In this document: in pieces, positions 33,163 through 41,612 of the stretch
Layout: each line of letters starts with the position of its first letter
Position numbering within the stretch: the first letter of the stretch is position 1
Origin: Gaiellasilicea sp963794385
Lineage (GTDB): Bacteria; Actinomycetota; Thermoleophilia; Gaiellales; Gaiellaceae
DNA length: 64,000 nt
NCBI GenBank assembly: GCA_963794385.1
Contig: CAWCDT010000007.1
Coordinates: forward strand, 186,001-250,000
Direction: 5' to 3'
The notes under the pieces: generated by a model
What the model was told of the DNA's origin: nothing
Database searches by the model: none
Seen by the model: the letters and a program-made list of their open reading frames with translations, nothing else
Program-made: the position numbers and the translations under genes

Positions 33163-34238
33163 GACGCGAGCAGCTCCCCGGCCTCCGGCAGGTCGTCACG
33201 GAGCCGGAGGTTGTAGACCTTCTCGTCCGCTTCGCGGACCGTGAGGAAGCCGGCGTGGCGCAGGATGGCGAGGTGGTGGTGCGCAGTCGACTTTGCGAGG
33301 CCGAGCTCTGACGCCGCTTCGCCCAGCGTCAGCGGCCCGTCGCTCAACCGCTTCAGGAGCCGCAGCCGCTTCTCGTCGCCGAGCGCCTTGTAGAGCCGAG
33401 CGAGCTCGGCGGGCGAGCCGGCCTCCGCCTCCTCGGGCGGCGGCGCGATCGGGTAACAGAAGATCTTCGCGCCCTTGTGCTCCCAGAGGATCACCCAGGG
33501 ACGCATCCACCAGCTCGGGAAGAAGGCGATCGTGCGGATCGCGGGCCCGGGGGTGTACTGGAAGCCGCGCGTCGCGAGCTCGACGAGCTGCTCCGGGGAG
33601 CGCTTCCGCGCCAGCGCCCGCTTCGACTCGGCGTCGCGCTCGGCCGCCTGCCGCCACTCCTGCTCGTGCGGTGCGAAGACGTGCTCGTACCAGCGCGGGA
33701 GCAGGTCGAGCAGCTTTGTCTTCACGACCTCACCGTCGAGCTCGAGCAGGTTGCGATACGTCTCGTGCTTCTCCGAGAACTCGGCGATCGACTGGAGGAA
33801 GGCTTCGCGCGCCTCCGGGTCGCCCTTGGCGGCGCGCTCGATCACGTCCGGTCCGGAGAGATGGCTGAACGAGTTGCCGTAGTAGCCGAACACGTGCAGC
33901 TTGACCTCCACCGGGTCGGTCGCCTCGAGCCGCTCGAGGAAGGCGGGGAAGGTCCGCGGCTTCGGCGTCTCGAAGACGAGGCCGAGCAGGTGCGCGGAGA
34001 CCTTCATCGAGCCGAGCTTCAGCTCGTCGACGGCCTCGAGCAGATCGGGGGGAACCGCTTCGAGCCGGTCGCGCAGCCAGTCGGGACCGAGATCGAAGGT
34101 GTCGTAGTCGTCGCGGTCGCCGAGGGCACAGATGCTCATGAGCACCTCGGCCGCCTCGGCGACCTCGATCTCGACCTCGATCGCCGCCGGGCGGGAGAGG
34201 TCGAGCACAGGTGCGCGTCTGGTCTGTTCGACGTCCAT
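33123..34238 (-). CDS. ArsR-type regulator with large N-terminal DUF5937-like domain
   Basis: The 371-residue protein has a C-terminal winged helix (residues about 285-355: LARLYKALGDEKRLRLLKRLSDGPLTLGEAASELGLAKSTAHHHLAILRHAGFL), characteristic of ArsR/SmtB repressors. The first 270 residues form the domain usually called DUF5937. No metal-binding Cys pair is visible in the DNA-binding helix, so a metal sensor is unlikely. It is divergent from the 34341 gene and an inverted repeat lies in the shared region, so it probably regulates that promoter and itself. Confidence 0.85.
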   Translation of the reverse strand: MDVEQTRRAPVLDLSRPAAIEVEIEVAEAAEVLMSICALGDRDDYDTFDLGPDWLRDRLEAVPPDLLEAVDELKLGSMKVSAHLLGLVFETPKPRTFPAFLERLEATDPVEVKLHVFGYYGNSFSHLSGPDVIERAAKGDPEAREAFLQSIAEFSEKHETYRNLLELDGEVVKTKLLDLLPRWYEHVFAPHEQEWRQAAERDAESKRALARKRSPEQLVELATRGFQYTPGPAIRTIAFFPSWWMRPWVILWEHKGAKIFCYPIAPPPEEAEAGSPAELARLYKALGDEKRLRLLKRLSDGPLTLGEAASELGLAKSTAHHHLAILRHAGFLTVREADEKVYNLRLRDDLPEAGELLASYLGASRSSSTNP

Positions 34239-34273
34239 CTAACGCGTGCAGCGTAGCGCCATCAGCGAGAGTC

Positions 34274-34308
34274 TTGACAAGGCAGTGTGTCGTTCGATAA
34301 GTTTCGAA
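34274..34308 (+). promoter_or_regulatory. Promoter with inverted-repeat operator upstream of the 34341 gene
   Basis: A consensus -35 TTGACA (34274-34279) is followed after a 17-nt spacer by ATAAGT. TTCGA (34293-34297) and TCGAA (34304-34308) flank the -10 region as an inverted repeat, a fitting binding site for the divergent ArsR-type regulator. Confidence 0.5.
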
Positions 34309-34340
34309 CAGTTCACGAACGTCGAAAGCGCAGGTGACAC

Positions 34341-34550
34341 ATGCATTCCTCCCTCACCTCCGATCTTCTCCACCAGCTCACCCACGACCGGCAGCAGAGT
34401 CTGCAGGCGTCGGCAGCCGCCCGCAGGCTCACCGGCGTCGACCCGGCCCGCAGGCGAATGGCGCGATCTCTCCGGCGCGCCGCGGACCGGCTCGACGCGG
34501 CAACCGCCGCTTCCGGCCAGGTGAGCTCGGCACTTCCCGGACGCGGCTAG
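34341..34550 (+). CDS. Small basic protein under ArsR-type control
   Basis: A 69-residue protein with basic, helical character (LLHQLTHDRQQSLQASAAARRL, RRRMARSLRRAADRLDAATAA). Such short proteins following regulated promoters are frequent in actinobacteria and have no assigned role. It has one of the best -35/-10 pairs of the window. Its stop codon lies in the loop of a strong terminator hairpin. Confidence 0.6.
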   Translation: MHSSLTSDLLHQLTHDRQQSLQASAAARRLTGVDPARRRMARSLRRAADRLDAATAASGQVSSALPGRG

Positions 34551-34564
34551 CCCGCGTCCGGGAA
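34534..34564. terminator. Bidirectional hairpin between the 34341 gene and the hydrolase
   Basis: A 13-bp perfect stem (arm TTCCCGGACGCGG) with a 5-nt loop that includes the stop codon of the small gene. It separates two convergent genes. Confidence 0.65.
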
Positions 34565-34566
34565 TG

Positions 34567-35289
34567 TCAACGCTCCGCGAGAAAGGCCTCGACGAGCGCC
34601 CTCGCCCGGCTCGACCCGGCGACGAGGCCGACGCCGTGGAGCGTGCCGGGCAGCACTTCGATGCGCTTGTCCGCCGAGGCCGTCGCCGCGTGCATCGCCT
34701 CCGCGTCCTGCGAGAAGTCGTAGCCCGCGTTGTCGTCGCCCTCCGCGGCCAGGTAGAGCACCGGCACGCGTAGCCGGGGCGCCGTCGCGGCCGCGTCCAG
34801 GCCGCGGAAGCGGGCCGGGGACGAGATGCTGACGACGCCGTCGACCGGCGGCTTCACATTTGCGCCGGCGACGAGCGAGGCGATCCCGCCCATCGAGGCG
34901 CCGACGAGGAAGACCTTGCGCTTGCCGAGCCGGCGCATCTCCTTCACCGCGGCGGCGAGATCCGCGGCGAGCCGGTTCGCGGCGGCACCGGTCCTGGCGC
35001 TGCGAGAAGCCGGAGCCGCGGAAGTCGATCGGGAAGGCGAAGTAGCCCTTGGCCGCGAGTCGGCGCGCATACGGCAGCCACTCGCAGAGGTCGCCGTCGG
35101 ACTGGTGCGCGAGGATGACCGCGGTAGTTCCTTTCCCGAAGCGGTGACCGACGAGCTTCGTCCTGTCCGCAGCGTAGAACCAGAGCTCGCCGCCGCGGAC
35201 GCACTGATGCTTCGACCGCTCCGTTCCGGCGCCCGCCGCCGAAACGCGGTCACCGCCACCAGCGCGAGGAGCAGGAGCGCGCGTCTCAC
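34567..35289 (-). CDS. Secreted alpha/beta hydrolase (two frameshifts)
   Basis: The N-terminus is a signal peptide (MRRALLLLALVAVTAF). In a second frame the mature part reads LWFYAADRTKLVGHRFGKGTTAVILAHQSDGDLCEWLPYARRLAAKGYFAFPIDFRGSGFS, with the oxyanion HQ region. The original frame returns near 34995 with KRKVFLVGASMGGIASLVAGA (nucleophile GxSxG), VPVLYLAAEGDDNAGYDF (Asp) and LPGTLHGVGL (His). Frame changes near 35240 and 34995 compensate. All catalytic residues survive, so errors are more likely than decay. The family includes dienelactone hydrolase-like enzymes. Confidence 0.72.
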   Translation of the reverse strand: MRRALLLLALVAVTAFRRRAPERSGRSISASAAASSGSTLRTGRSSSVTASGKELPRSSSRTSPTATSASGCRMRADSRPRATSPSRSTSAAPASRSARTGAAANRLAADLAAAVKEMRRLGKRKVFLVGASMGGIASLVAGANVKPPVDGVVSISSPARFRGLDAAATAPRLRVPVLYLAAEGDDNAGYDFSQDAEAMHAATASADKRIEVLPGTLHGVGLVAGSSRARALVEAFLAER

Positions 35290-35315
35290 GCCACGAACGT
35301 CTAACAGGCCTGATA

Positions 35316-35334
35316 TGACATGTCAAGATTGACA
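35316..35334 (+). promoter_or_regulatory. Candidate PadR auto-operator over its start codon
   Basis: Two overlapping symmetrical elements: the perfect palindrome TGACATGTCA (35316-35325) and TGTCAA-GA-TTGACA (35321-35334). They cover the ATG of the PadR gene, so bound PadR would block its own expression. Confidence 0.45.
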
Positions 35335-35853
35335 GGTACGCTGGGCCACGCGCTGCTCGGGCTGCTCGCCGAGCGCCCCCGAACGGGCTACGGGCTGCTC
35401 AAGCACTTCGAGCAGTCGCTCGCGTACGCGTGGCCTGCAAGCCACAGCCAGATCTATCCGGAGCTGGCGAGGCTGCGCGCGGCCGGACTGATCCGCGAGG
35501 GCGAATCGCTGCCGCGCGGCGGCCGCCCGTACGAGCTGACGGAGACCGGCCGCGCCGAGGTGCGCCGCTGGCTCCGCGAGACCGAGCCGTCGCGGACGGT
35601 CCGAAACGAGGCCGCGCTGCGGCTCTTCTTCCTCTGGCTGCTCGAGCCGGAGGAGGCGGAGGCATACCTCCAGGGCGAGGCGGAGCGTGCCCGCACCGTC
35701 CTGGCCGAGCTGGAGGCGATCGCCGAGCAGGAGGACCCGGACTCGCCCAAGCAGCGTGCCTACCGGGTCGCGCTCGAGCTCGGCCTGCGCACGACCCGGG
35801 CACGACTCGAGTGGGCCGAGTGGGCCGCCAACCAGGTCAGATCGCGTCGGTGA
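35320..35853 (+). CDS. PadR-family transcriptional regulator
   Basis: The 177-residue protein has the PadR winged helix at residues 1-80 (GHALLGLLAERPRTGYGLLKHFEQSL, SHSQIYPELARLRAAGLIREGESLPRGGRPYELTETGRAEVRRWL) and a C-terminal helical dimerisation part (VRNEAALRLFFLWLLEPEEAEAYL) as in the PadR-like group with a Vir-like tail. It probably represses phenolic stress or transport genes and itself. The divergent hydrolase at 34567-35289 is the likely target, since their starts are 30 bases apart. Confidence 0.9.
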   Translation: MSRLTGTLGHALLGLLAERPRTGYGLLKHFEQSLAYAWPASHSQIYPELARLRAAGLIREGESLPRGGRPYELTETGRAEVRRWLRETEPSRTVRNEAALRLFFLWLLEPEEAEAYLQGEAERARTVLAELEAIAEQEDPDSPKQRAYRVALELGLRTTRARLEWAEWAANQVRSRR

Positions 35854-35901
35854 GGCCGTAGTCTTCGCCGAACGTCGCCACGACCGCGGAGGAACGCACA
35901 C

Positions 35902-36279
35902 ATGGAGCTCATCCACACCTGCTACCGGATCACCGACATCGACCGCTCGGTCGCCTTCTACTCCGCCCTCGGCTTCGAAGAGCGGCACCGGATGCCGATC
36001 CGCGAGGAGGCGATCAACGTCTTCATGGGCCTGCCCGGCGACGGCGAACGACTCGAGCTGACGTACAACTTCGGCGTCGACTCCTACGAGATCGGGACCG
36101 GGTACGGCCACATCGCGATCACCGTCGACGACATGGATGCGACGCTGGAGCGGCTCGCGGCGCAGGGGATCGAGCCCGAGCGGCCCAAGTACCAGGTGCG
36201 CGAGGGAGGCTCCTTCATCGCGTTCGTCCGCGACCCGGACGGTTACCGGGTCGAGCTGATCGAGCGTTCCCGCTCCTGA
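35902..36279 (+). CDS. gloA: Lactoylglutathione lyase-like VOC protein (GloA family)
   Basis: A 125-residue protein with the GloA pattern: LIHTCYRITDIDRSVAFYSALGFEE, the metal Glu in RLELTYNFG, GYGHIAITVDDMDATLERL with His, and FVRDPDGYRVELIER with Glu. GloA converts the hemithioacetal of methylglyoxal. In actinobacteria glutathione is absent, so a mycothiol-type or other substrate is likely; that part is inference. A GGAGGA Shine-Dalgarno lies in front of the ATG. Confidence 0.85.
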   Translation: MELIHTCYRITDIDRSVAFYSALGFEERHRMPIREEAINVFMGLPGDGERLELTYNFGVDSYEIGTGYGHIAITVDDMDATLERLAAQGIEPERPKYQVREGGSFIAFVRDPDGYRVELIERSRS

Positions 36280-36429
36280 CTCCGTCGCGCGGCGCGTCGA
36301 CGCAACCGCCGCTCTACGGCCCGCGGCAGTCGCGCTTCGCCCGCTACCTCGAGCGGCGGGAGCGGCGTCGGCCCGACCCGGTCGCGCGCGAGCTTCGACG
36401 ACGGCTGCTCGCGGGGTCTGCGCGGACGC

Positions 36430-36948
36430 GTGGTCGAGGTCGGTTGCGGCGACGGCCGCTCGTTCGAGCACTACCCGTCAGCGGTCGAGCGTCTGCTCGC
36501 CGTCGAGCCCGACGCGCTCGCACGCGCCGACGCCGGCACGCGAGCGCAGGACGCCTCGGTTCCGATCGACGTCGTTGCCGGAATCGCCGATGCGGTTCCG
36601 GCCGAGGACGGCGCCTTCGATGCAGCCGTCGTGATGGGAGTCCTCTGCACGGTTCCCGACCCCGCCCGGGCGCTTGCTGAGCTCCTGCGCGTGCTCGTTC
36701 CCGGCGGCGAGCTCCGCTTCTGGGAGCACGTCGGCTCGGAGCGGGCCTCCTTCCGCGGGCTCCAGCATGCCGTCGACACGCTCTTCTGGACGCGGGCGCT
36801 CGGCGGCTGTCGGACGACCCGCGACACGGAGGCGTCGATTCGCGCGGCCGGATTCAGGATCGTCTCACTCGACCGCGGGTTCCACTCCTCGTCCGTCCTC
36901 ACGATCACGTCGGCGCCCTACGTGCTCGGCGTCGCGCGCCGGCCCTAG
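36430..36948 (+). CDS. Class I SAM-dependent methyltransferase (N-terminus disrupted)
   Basis: The clear part has motif I at VVEVGCGDGRSF, VVAGIADAVPAEDGAFDAAVVMGVLCTVPDPARALAELLRVLVPGGELRFWEHV, similar to the METTL7/UbiE-like group. Upstream, 36300-36425 in another frame gives TQPPLYGPRQSRFARYLERRERRRPD, a plausible missing N-terminus, with the frame change near 36420. The real gene probably starts near the gloA stop; I cannot fix the start. Substrate unknown. Confidence 0.7.
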   Translation: MVEVGCGDGRSFEHYPSAVERLLAVEPDALARADAGTRAQDASVPIDVVAGIADAVPAEDGAFDAAVVMGVLCTVPDPARALAELLRVLVPGGELRFWEHVGSERASFRGLQHAVDTLFWTRALGGCRTTRDTEASIRAAGFRIVSLDRGFHSSSVLTITSAPYVLGVARRP

Positions 36949-36952
36949 CCCC

Positions 36953-37490
36953 GTGCCACGACAGATCGCCCTTCTCCGCGGCATCAACCTCGCGAGCAAG
37001 CGACGGGTCGCGATGGCCGATCTGCGCGAGCTGCTCGAAGGCCACGGCTACGAGAGACGTTCGCACGCACCTGCAGAGCGGCAACGTCGTCCTCTCGAGC
37101 ACGCTGTCGCCGCGACAGCTCGAGCGGACGCTCGAACGGCAGCTGGCCGAGCGCTTCGGCTTCGACATCTCGGTGCTCGTGCGCACCCGGGCCGAGCTGG
37201 CGAAGGTGGTCGAGCGCAACCCGCTCGGGAAGGTTGCGACGGACGGATCCCGCCACGTCGTCAGCTTCCTCTCGCGGCGGCTGCCGGCCGCCGTCGCGCG
37301 CGAGCTCGAGGCCGCGGACGTCGCGCCGGAGCGAGTGGCGATCAGCGGCCGCGAGATCTACGCCTGGTACCCGAACGGCATCCAGCGCTCGCCCCTCGGG
37401 AAGCTCCTCGACGACTCGCGTCTCGGAGTCGTCTCGACCGCGCGCAACTGGAACACCGTCGTCAAGCTGCTCGAGCTCGCGAGCGAGTGA
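36953..37490 (+). CDS. DUF1697 family protein (frameshifted)
   Basis: The protein begins with ROIN-like MPRQIALLRGINLASKRRVAMADLRELLEGHGY, the DUF1697 signature. One extra base near 37053 breaks the frame; it resumes DVRTHLQSGNVVLSSTLSPRQLERTLERQLAERFGFDISVLVRT and ends in ISGREIYAWYPNGIQRSPLGKLLDD, TARNWNTVVKLLEL, all typical of the family. Function unknown. The GTG start is four bases after the methyltransferase stop. The stop codon begins a terminator stem. Confidence 0.78.
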
Positions 37491-37515
37491 AGGGGCGCCC
37501 GGAGGCGCCCCTTCA
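37488..37515. terminator. Bidirectional hairpin between DUF1697 and the glycosidase-like gene
   Basis: A perfect 12-bp stem (arm TGAAGGGGCGCC) with loop CGGA. It starts with the stop codon of the plus-strand gene and lies 6 bases beyond the stop of the minus-strand gene. Confidence 0.7.
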
Positions 37516-37521
37516 GCCGGC

Positions 37522-39657
37522 CTAGGAGACGGGCACCGTCGTCAGCGCGAACGCGGCGTGGAGCGGCACCTCGAAGCGGGCGACGCCGGCTGCGTCCGTC
37601 GTGACCGTGCCGGCGAGCGAGTTCTCGCCGTTCCCGGCCGCGTTCCAGACCGCCAGGTTGAACGCCTTTTTCGCCGGCAGGCCGCCGATGCTGTATTGGG
37701 ACGGCGGGTCGGCGGAGACGCCGTTCAGCGCCCTGCCGTTCGTGTCGAGGCCGAGGATGGACAGCTCACCGTCCGGACCTGCGTAGGCCGCGATCTCCTG
37801 CTCAGGCGTGTCCTTGCTCGAGTGGCCCTCGATCCCGTACGTGTCGACGGTCCAGTCGCTCGCGTCCCACGGGCCGACGCTGACGACCTGCCAGCCCGGC
37901 ACCGTCGTATGGAAGAGCAGCGCGAGCGAGTGGTACGAGGGCGTCAGGAACGAGCCCTCCGTCGGTGGAGCGATCGTCCAGTACACCTGCGGCGGAACGA
38001 GTGTCCGGTCGTAGACGCCCCAGTAGGCGTCCCACTTCGCCGCGCCAACATAGCCGAGTTGCGCAGAGGCGACGGCAAACCAGAACTGCTGGAAGCCGCC
38101 GATGTTCGTGCGCCAGATCTCCGGGCACGAGGGATCGGCTGCGTAGTACGTGTTCGCGATCGACGGCTTGCCGGCGCACGTCGCGATCCCGCGGATGCCG
38201 TACTCCATCATGTAGGTCGGCTTCCGCTGCTCCGGCGGAATCACCTCGTTCAGTAGGTGCCAGATGTCTCGGAGCCGGTACTCGAGCCGTCCCGTGTCGT
38301 TGTAGAACCAGTACACGTGCTGGCCCCAGGCGTCGAGGACGTCGCCCATGTTGGCCGCGATCCACTGCATCCAGACGTAGTGCGTCCGCGTCGGGACGCC
38401 TGCGTTCTCGACCAGGCCGGGGCCCATGAGGCGGATGTGGTCGCGGAGGCCGCGGGCCCGGAGCTGCTCGTCCAGGGTCCGCACGAGCACGTTGTACTCC
38501 GCGAGCGACACCGCGGCCGTCCCCCCGGAATTCGGCTCGTTGCCGACCTCGGCCCAGCGCACGTTCGTGAGGCCGTGGTTGCGGACGAGGTCCTCGAGCA
38601 CGTCGGCGAACTTCGCCATGTCCGGCCCGGGCGTGGACCTCGCGTTCGCGAGACTCTGGAAGCTGATGTCGATCGTCGCGCCGGCCTCCTGCGCCAGGCG
38701 GACGACCTTTACGAACGACGCGTAGTTCTGCTCCCATAGCGGTGACGGGAAGCGGCCGTCCCGGTTCCCGTCCCAGCTGTCGTTGTAGAAGACGCGGACG
38801 ATGTGCGGCTGGAGCGCCTTCGCCTTGGCCTCGAAGTCGCCGTAGCCGGTCCCGGCGGGCCACGGCGTGATCGGGGCGTAGACGTGGTTGTTGAACTGGG
38901 CGCCGTAGCCGCCCAGGCTCGGGACGAGGACGTTCGCGCGCACGAGCTCGTGCTTGGTGACTTCGATCTGCCGCGTCCGTGAGTTGTTCGTCGCGTCGGT
39001 CTCGTACGGGTCGGCGCCCTCGATGCGCACGGTCAGCTCGGAGGACATCGCGGACTCGAGCTTCACGCCCTCGAAGGTCACCGACTTCGTCCCGCCGGCG
39101 CCGAGGGTCACCGTCTTCGGTTCCGCGAGCGGCGTCGGGCCGAGCATGAGGGTGAGACTCGCTTTCGCTCCAGTCTCCCCGTTCAGCTCGTCGACGTCGG
39201 CGACGACGTCGACCGGGCGCGTCGTCAGCGTCTGCGGGGGCGCGTGCACGGCCGCGACGACGAGATCGGGCCGGAGCTTCGCGGTCGCCTCACCGCGGAG
39301 AACCACGGTCCGGGACGACGGCTCCCCGCGCACCTGCACCTTCACTCCCACCGCCGCGCCACGCTCGAGCGGCCCGAGCTCGATCGTCGCAACGCCGTTC
39401 GGCGCCGGCACGTCGTTCAGGTTCAGGATCTTCTCGTCGGCGACAGCCGACCGAAGTGACACGTGCACGTGCTCGAACGACTGCGCACCGACGGAGCCCG
39501 CGGCAGCGTCGACGTCGATCGTCAGCTCGCCTCCCTGCGGACCGGTCAGTACGCTCACGTCGATCGCGTACGGGGACGACGGCTGCGCGGCACTGTCGGC
39601 CGCACCCGAAGCGGCGAAGAGGATCGCCGCGAATACCGCTGCTACGTAGCCCTGCAT
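37522..39657 (-). CDS. Secreted glycoside hydrolase-like protein with CARDB-type domain
   Basis: The 711-residue protein opens with a signal peptide (MQGYVAAVFAAILFAASGAADSAA). Residues about 120-270 have a CARDB-like beta-sandwich pattern (DLVVAAVHAPPQTLTTRPVDVVADVDEL, DATNNSRTRQIEV). Residues about 285-600 form a TIM-barrel of the clan A glycosidase type: HIVRVFYNDSWDGNRDG, VRWAEVGNEPNSGG (acid/base Glu in NEP), VYWFYND, and YMMEYGIRG with a likely nucleophile Glu. A beta domain follows. The ATG at 39657 has an excellent AAGGAGGAG Shine-Dalgarno; ATG at 39663 is too close to it. Probably hydrolyses an extracellular polysaccharide. Confidence 0.82.
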   Translation of the reverse strand: MQGYVAAVFAAILFAASGAADSAAQPSSPYAIDVSVLTGPQGGELTIDVDAAAGSVGAQSFEHVHVSLRSAVADEKILNLNDVPAPNGVATIELGPLERGAAVGVKVQVRGEPSSRTVVLRGEATAKLRPDLVVAAVHAPPQTLTTRPVDVVADVDELNGETGAKASLTLMLGPTPLAEPKTVTLGAGGTKSVTFEGVKLESAMSSELTVRIEGADPYETDATNNSRTRQIEVTKHELVRANVLVPSLGGYGAQFNNHVYAPITPWPAGTGYGDFEAKAKALQPHIVRVFYNDSWDGNRDGRFPSPLWEQNYASFVKVVRLAQEAGATIDISFQSLANARSTPGPDMAKFADVLEDLVRNHGLTNVRWAEVGNEPNSGGTAAVSLAEYNVLVRTLDEQLRARGLRDHIRLMGPGLVENAGVPTRTHYVWMQWIAANMGDVLDAWGQHVYWFYNDTGRLEYRLRDIWHLLNEVIPPEQRKPTYMMEYGIRGIATCAGKPSIANTYYAADPSCPEIWRTNIGGFQQFWFAVASAQLGYVGAAKWDAYWGVYDRTLVPPQVYWTIAPPTEGSFLTPSYHSLALLFHTTVPGWQVVSVGPWDASDWTVDTYGIEGHSSKDTPEQEIAAYAGPDGELSILGLDTNGRALNGVSADPPSQYSIGGLPAKKAFNLAVWNAAGNGENSLAGTVTTDAAGVARFEVPLHAAFALTTVPVS

Positions 39658-39751
39658 CTTCATCTCCTCCTTGACGACTGAGGAGACGTTGCGCTTCGTC
39701 GCTAACGCGGCGCTAACCGCGCGCTCACGCCCGCGTGATAGAACCGTTCTC

Positions 39752-40330
39752 GTGCTCGAAACCGGCAGCCAGCCCGCCGCGCGGCACCTCGAGCGGGAGG
39801 AGCTCGAGGCGGGTCTCGACGAGATCCTGAGCTCACCTGCGGCCGAGGGAACCGTCGAGCTGATCGCGCGCCGGCCCGCGGAGGGAGAGCGAGAGGTGCT
39901 CGAAGAGGCGACGCTCGACCTCGCGGTCGGCCTCGTCGGCGACAGCTGGAGCACGCGTGGTAGCAGCCGGACGCCGGACGGCTCGGCCAATCCGAACGCC
40001 CAGCTGACCCTGATGAACGCCCGCGCGATCGACCTCGTCGCCGCCGGCGACCGAGAGCGCTGGGCGCTCGCCGGAGACCAGCTCTACGTCGACTTCGACC
40101 TGACCGCCGCGAACCTGCCGCCCGGCACGAGGCTCGAGCTCGGCTCGGCCGTGATCGAGGTGAGCTCCGAGCCGCACACCGGCTGCGCGAAGTTCCACGC
40201 CCGCTTCGGCGGCGCGGCCCACCAGTTCGTCAACACGAGGGCACACCGAGGCCTGAATCTGCGCGGCATCAACGCATTCATCGTCGAACCCGGCGCGGTC
40301 CGGAGCGGCGACACGATTCGCAAGCTGTAG
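39752..40330 (+). CDS. MOSC-domain protein
   Basis: The protein of about 192 residues (from GTG at 39752; the frame is open from 39671) reads REELEAGLDEILSSPAAEGTVELIARRP, GDSWSTRGSSRTPDG, NAQLTLMNARAIDLVAAG, LYVDFDLTAANLPPGTRLELGSAVIEVSSEPHTGCAKFHARFG and INAFIVEPGAVRSGDTIRKL. The HTGCAKF and final GD.I pattern fit the MOSC fold with a catalytic Cys. Role unknown; the family is linked to sulfur transfer. Divergent from the glycosidase. Confidence 0.75.
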   Translation: MLETGSQPAARHLEREELEAGLDEILSSPAAEGTVELIARRPAEGEREVLEEATLDLAVGLVGDSWSTRGSSRTPDGSANPNAQLTLMNARAIDLVAAGDRERWALAGDQLYVDFDLTAANLPPGTRLELGSAVIEVSSEPHTGCAKFHARFGGAAHQFVNTRAHRGLNLRGINAFIVEPGAVRSGDTIRKL

Positions 40331-40348
40331 GTCCGGAGCGAGTCGCCG

Positions 40349-41392
40349 GTGCGGTCGCGGCGCGTGATCACGGTGGTCGGCTGTCACGCCGGCGGCGAGG
40401 TCGGCAACGTCGTCGTCGGTGGTGTCTTGCCGCCCCCCGGTGCGACGGTGCTCGAGCAGATGCAGGCGCTGCAGCGCGAGGGCGACGGCCTGCGACGGCT
40501 GCTCCTGCGCGAGCCGCGGGGCAGCGTCGCCTGTCACGCCAACCTCGTCGTCCCCGCGACGCGGCCCGACTGCGACGCGGGCTTCATCATCATGGAGCCG
40601 ACCGAGTATCCGGCCATGTCCGGCTCGAACGCGATCTGTACGACGACGGTTCTGCTCGAGACCGGGATGATCGAGCTGCGCGAGCCCGAGACCGTCGTCC
40701 GGCTCGAGGCGCCGGGCGGGGTCGTCGAGGCGCGTGCGTCCTGCCGCGACGGCCGCTGCGAGAGCGTCGAGCTGACGAACGTGCCTTCCTTCGTCGACCG
40801 GCTCGATATCCCGCTCGAGGTCGAGGGAATCGGCACCGTGACCGTCGACGTCGCCTACGGCGGCATGTGGTATGCGATCGCCGACGCGCAGGCGCTCGGG
40901 TTCGCGCTCGAGCCAGCCGAGGCGCGCGACCTCTCCCTCACTGGGGAACGGATCCGCGCTGCGGCGCGCGAGCAGGTTCCCTGCACGCATCCGGAGAGCC
41001 CCGCGATCGCAGGCGTGAGCATCGTGCAGCTCGCGGCGCCGTGGCAGGGCATCGGTTCGGTGACGCGGAACGCTGTCGTCGTCGCGCCCGGCCGGCTCGA
41101 CCGGTCGGCGACGGGGACCGGGCTGTCGGCACGGATGGCGGTCCTGCACGCGCGGGGCCTGATGGGAGTAGGCGACGGAATGACGCATGCGTCCCCGCTC
41201 GGCTCGACCTTCGACGGGCGCATCGTCGCAGAGACACGGGTCGGAGATCGTCCGGCGATCGTGCCTGCGATCCGCGGCAGCGCCTGGATCACCGGCGTCT
41301 TCCAGCTCTACGTCGACCCGGACGATCCCTTCCCCGAGGGGTACGTGCTGTCGGACACGTGGGGCGTCAGCGGCCTCGATACACAGGCCTGA
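40349..41392 (+). CDS. Proline racemase superfamily enzyme with non-canonical active site
   Basis: A 347-residue member of the proline racemase / hydroxyproline epimerase family: VVGCHAGGEVGNVVVGGVL, GSVACHANLVVPA, TEYPAMSGSNAICTTTVLLETG, VDVAYGGMWYAIADAQALG, and GRLDRSATGTGLSARMAVLHARG. Racemases and epimerases have two catalytic Cys (MCGHG and DRSPCGTG). Here both are replaced: Ser91 in MSGSN and Thr255 in SATGTG. Family members with a Thr second residue act as trans-3-hydroxy-L-proline dehydratases, so a dehydratase role is the better guess. GTG start. Confidence 0.88.
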   Translation: MRSRRVITVVGCHAGGEVGNVVVGGVLPPPGATVLEQMQALQREGDGLRRLLLREPRGSVACHANLVVPATRPDCDAGFIIMEPTEYPAMSGSNAICTTTVLLETGMIELREPETVVRLEAPGGVVEARASCRDGRCESVELTNVPSFVDRLDIPLEVEGIGTVTVDVAYGGMWYAIADAQALGFALEPAEARDLSLTGERIRAAAREQVPCTHPESPAIAGVSIVQLAAPWQGIGSVTRNAVVVAPGRLDRSATGTGLSARMAVLHARGLMGVGDGMTHASPLGSTFDGRIVAETRVGDRPAIVPAIRGSAWITGVFQLYVDPDDPFPEGYVLSDTWGVSGLDTQA

Positions 41393-41612
41393 GCGGCATG
41401 TGGAACCTGGTTTGCAATCAGGGCTTGCCCGCGTTGAAACGGTCGTCACTCCGGCCGACCGAAGCGGTGGGAAAGATCCTCCTCGTGCCGACGGCGGTTC
41501 GGCCACGCGGCCGATGCCCTGCCGGTTGCCCGACCGTACTGTGGAAACGTAGTCAGACGGCCGGTTCCGAGGCGGCCCCCGAACGAGCTCAACCGTCCCG
41601 AAAGGACATGCC

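Noticed and set aside
37522..39990. Long frame extending the glycosidase upstream to 39990
   Set aside because: The signal peptide and perfect Shine-Dalgarno put the start at 39657; the upstream part is antisense of the MOSC gene.
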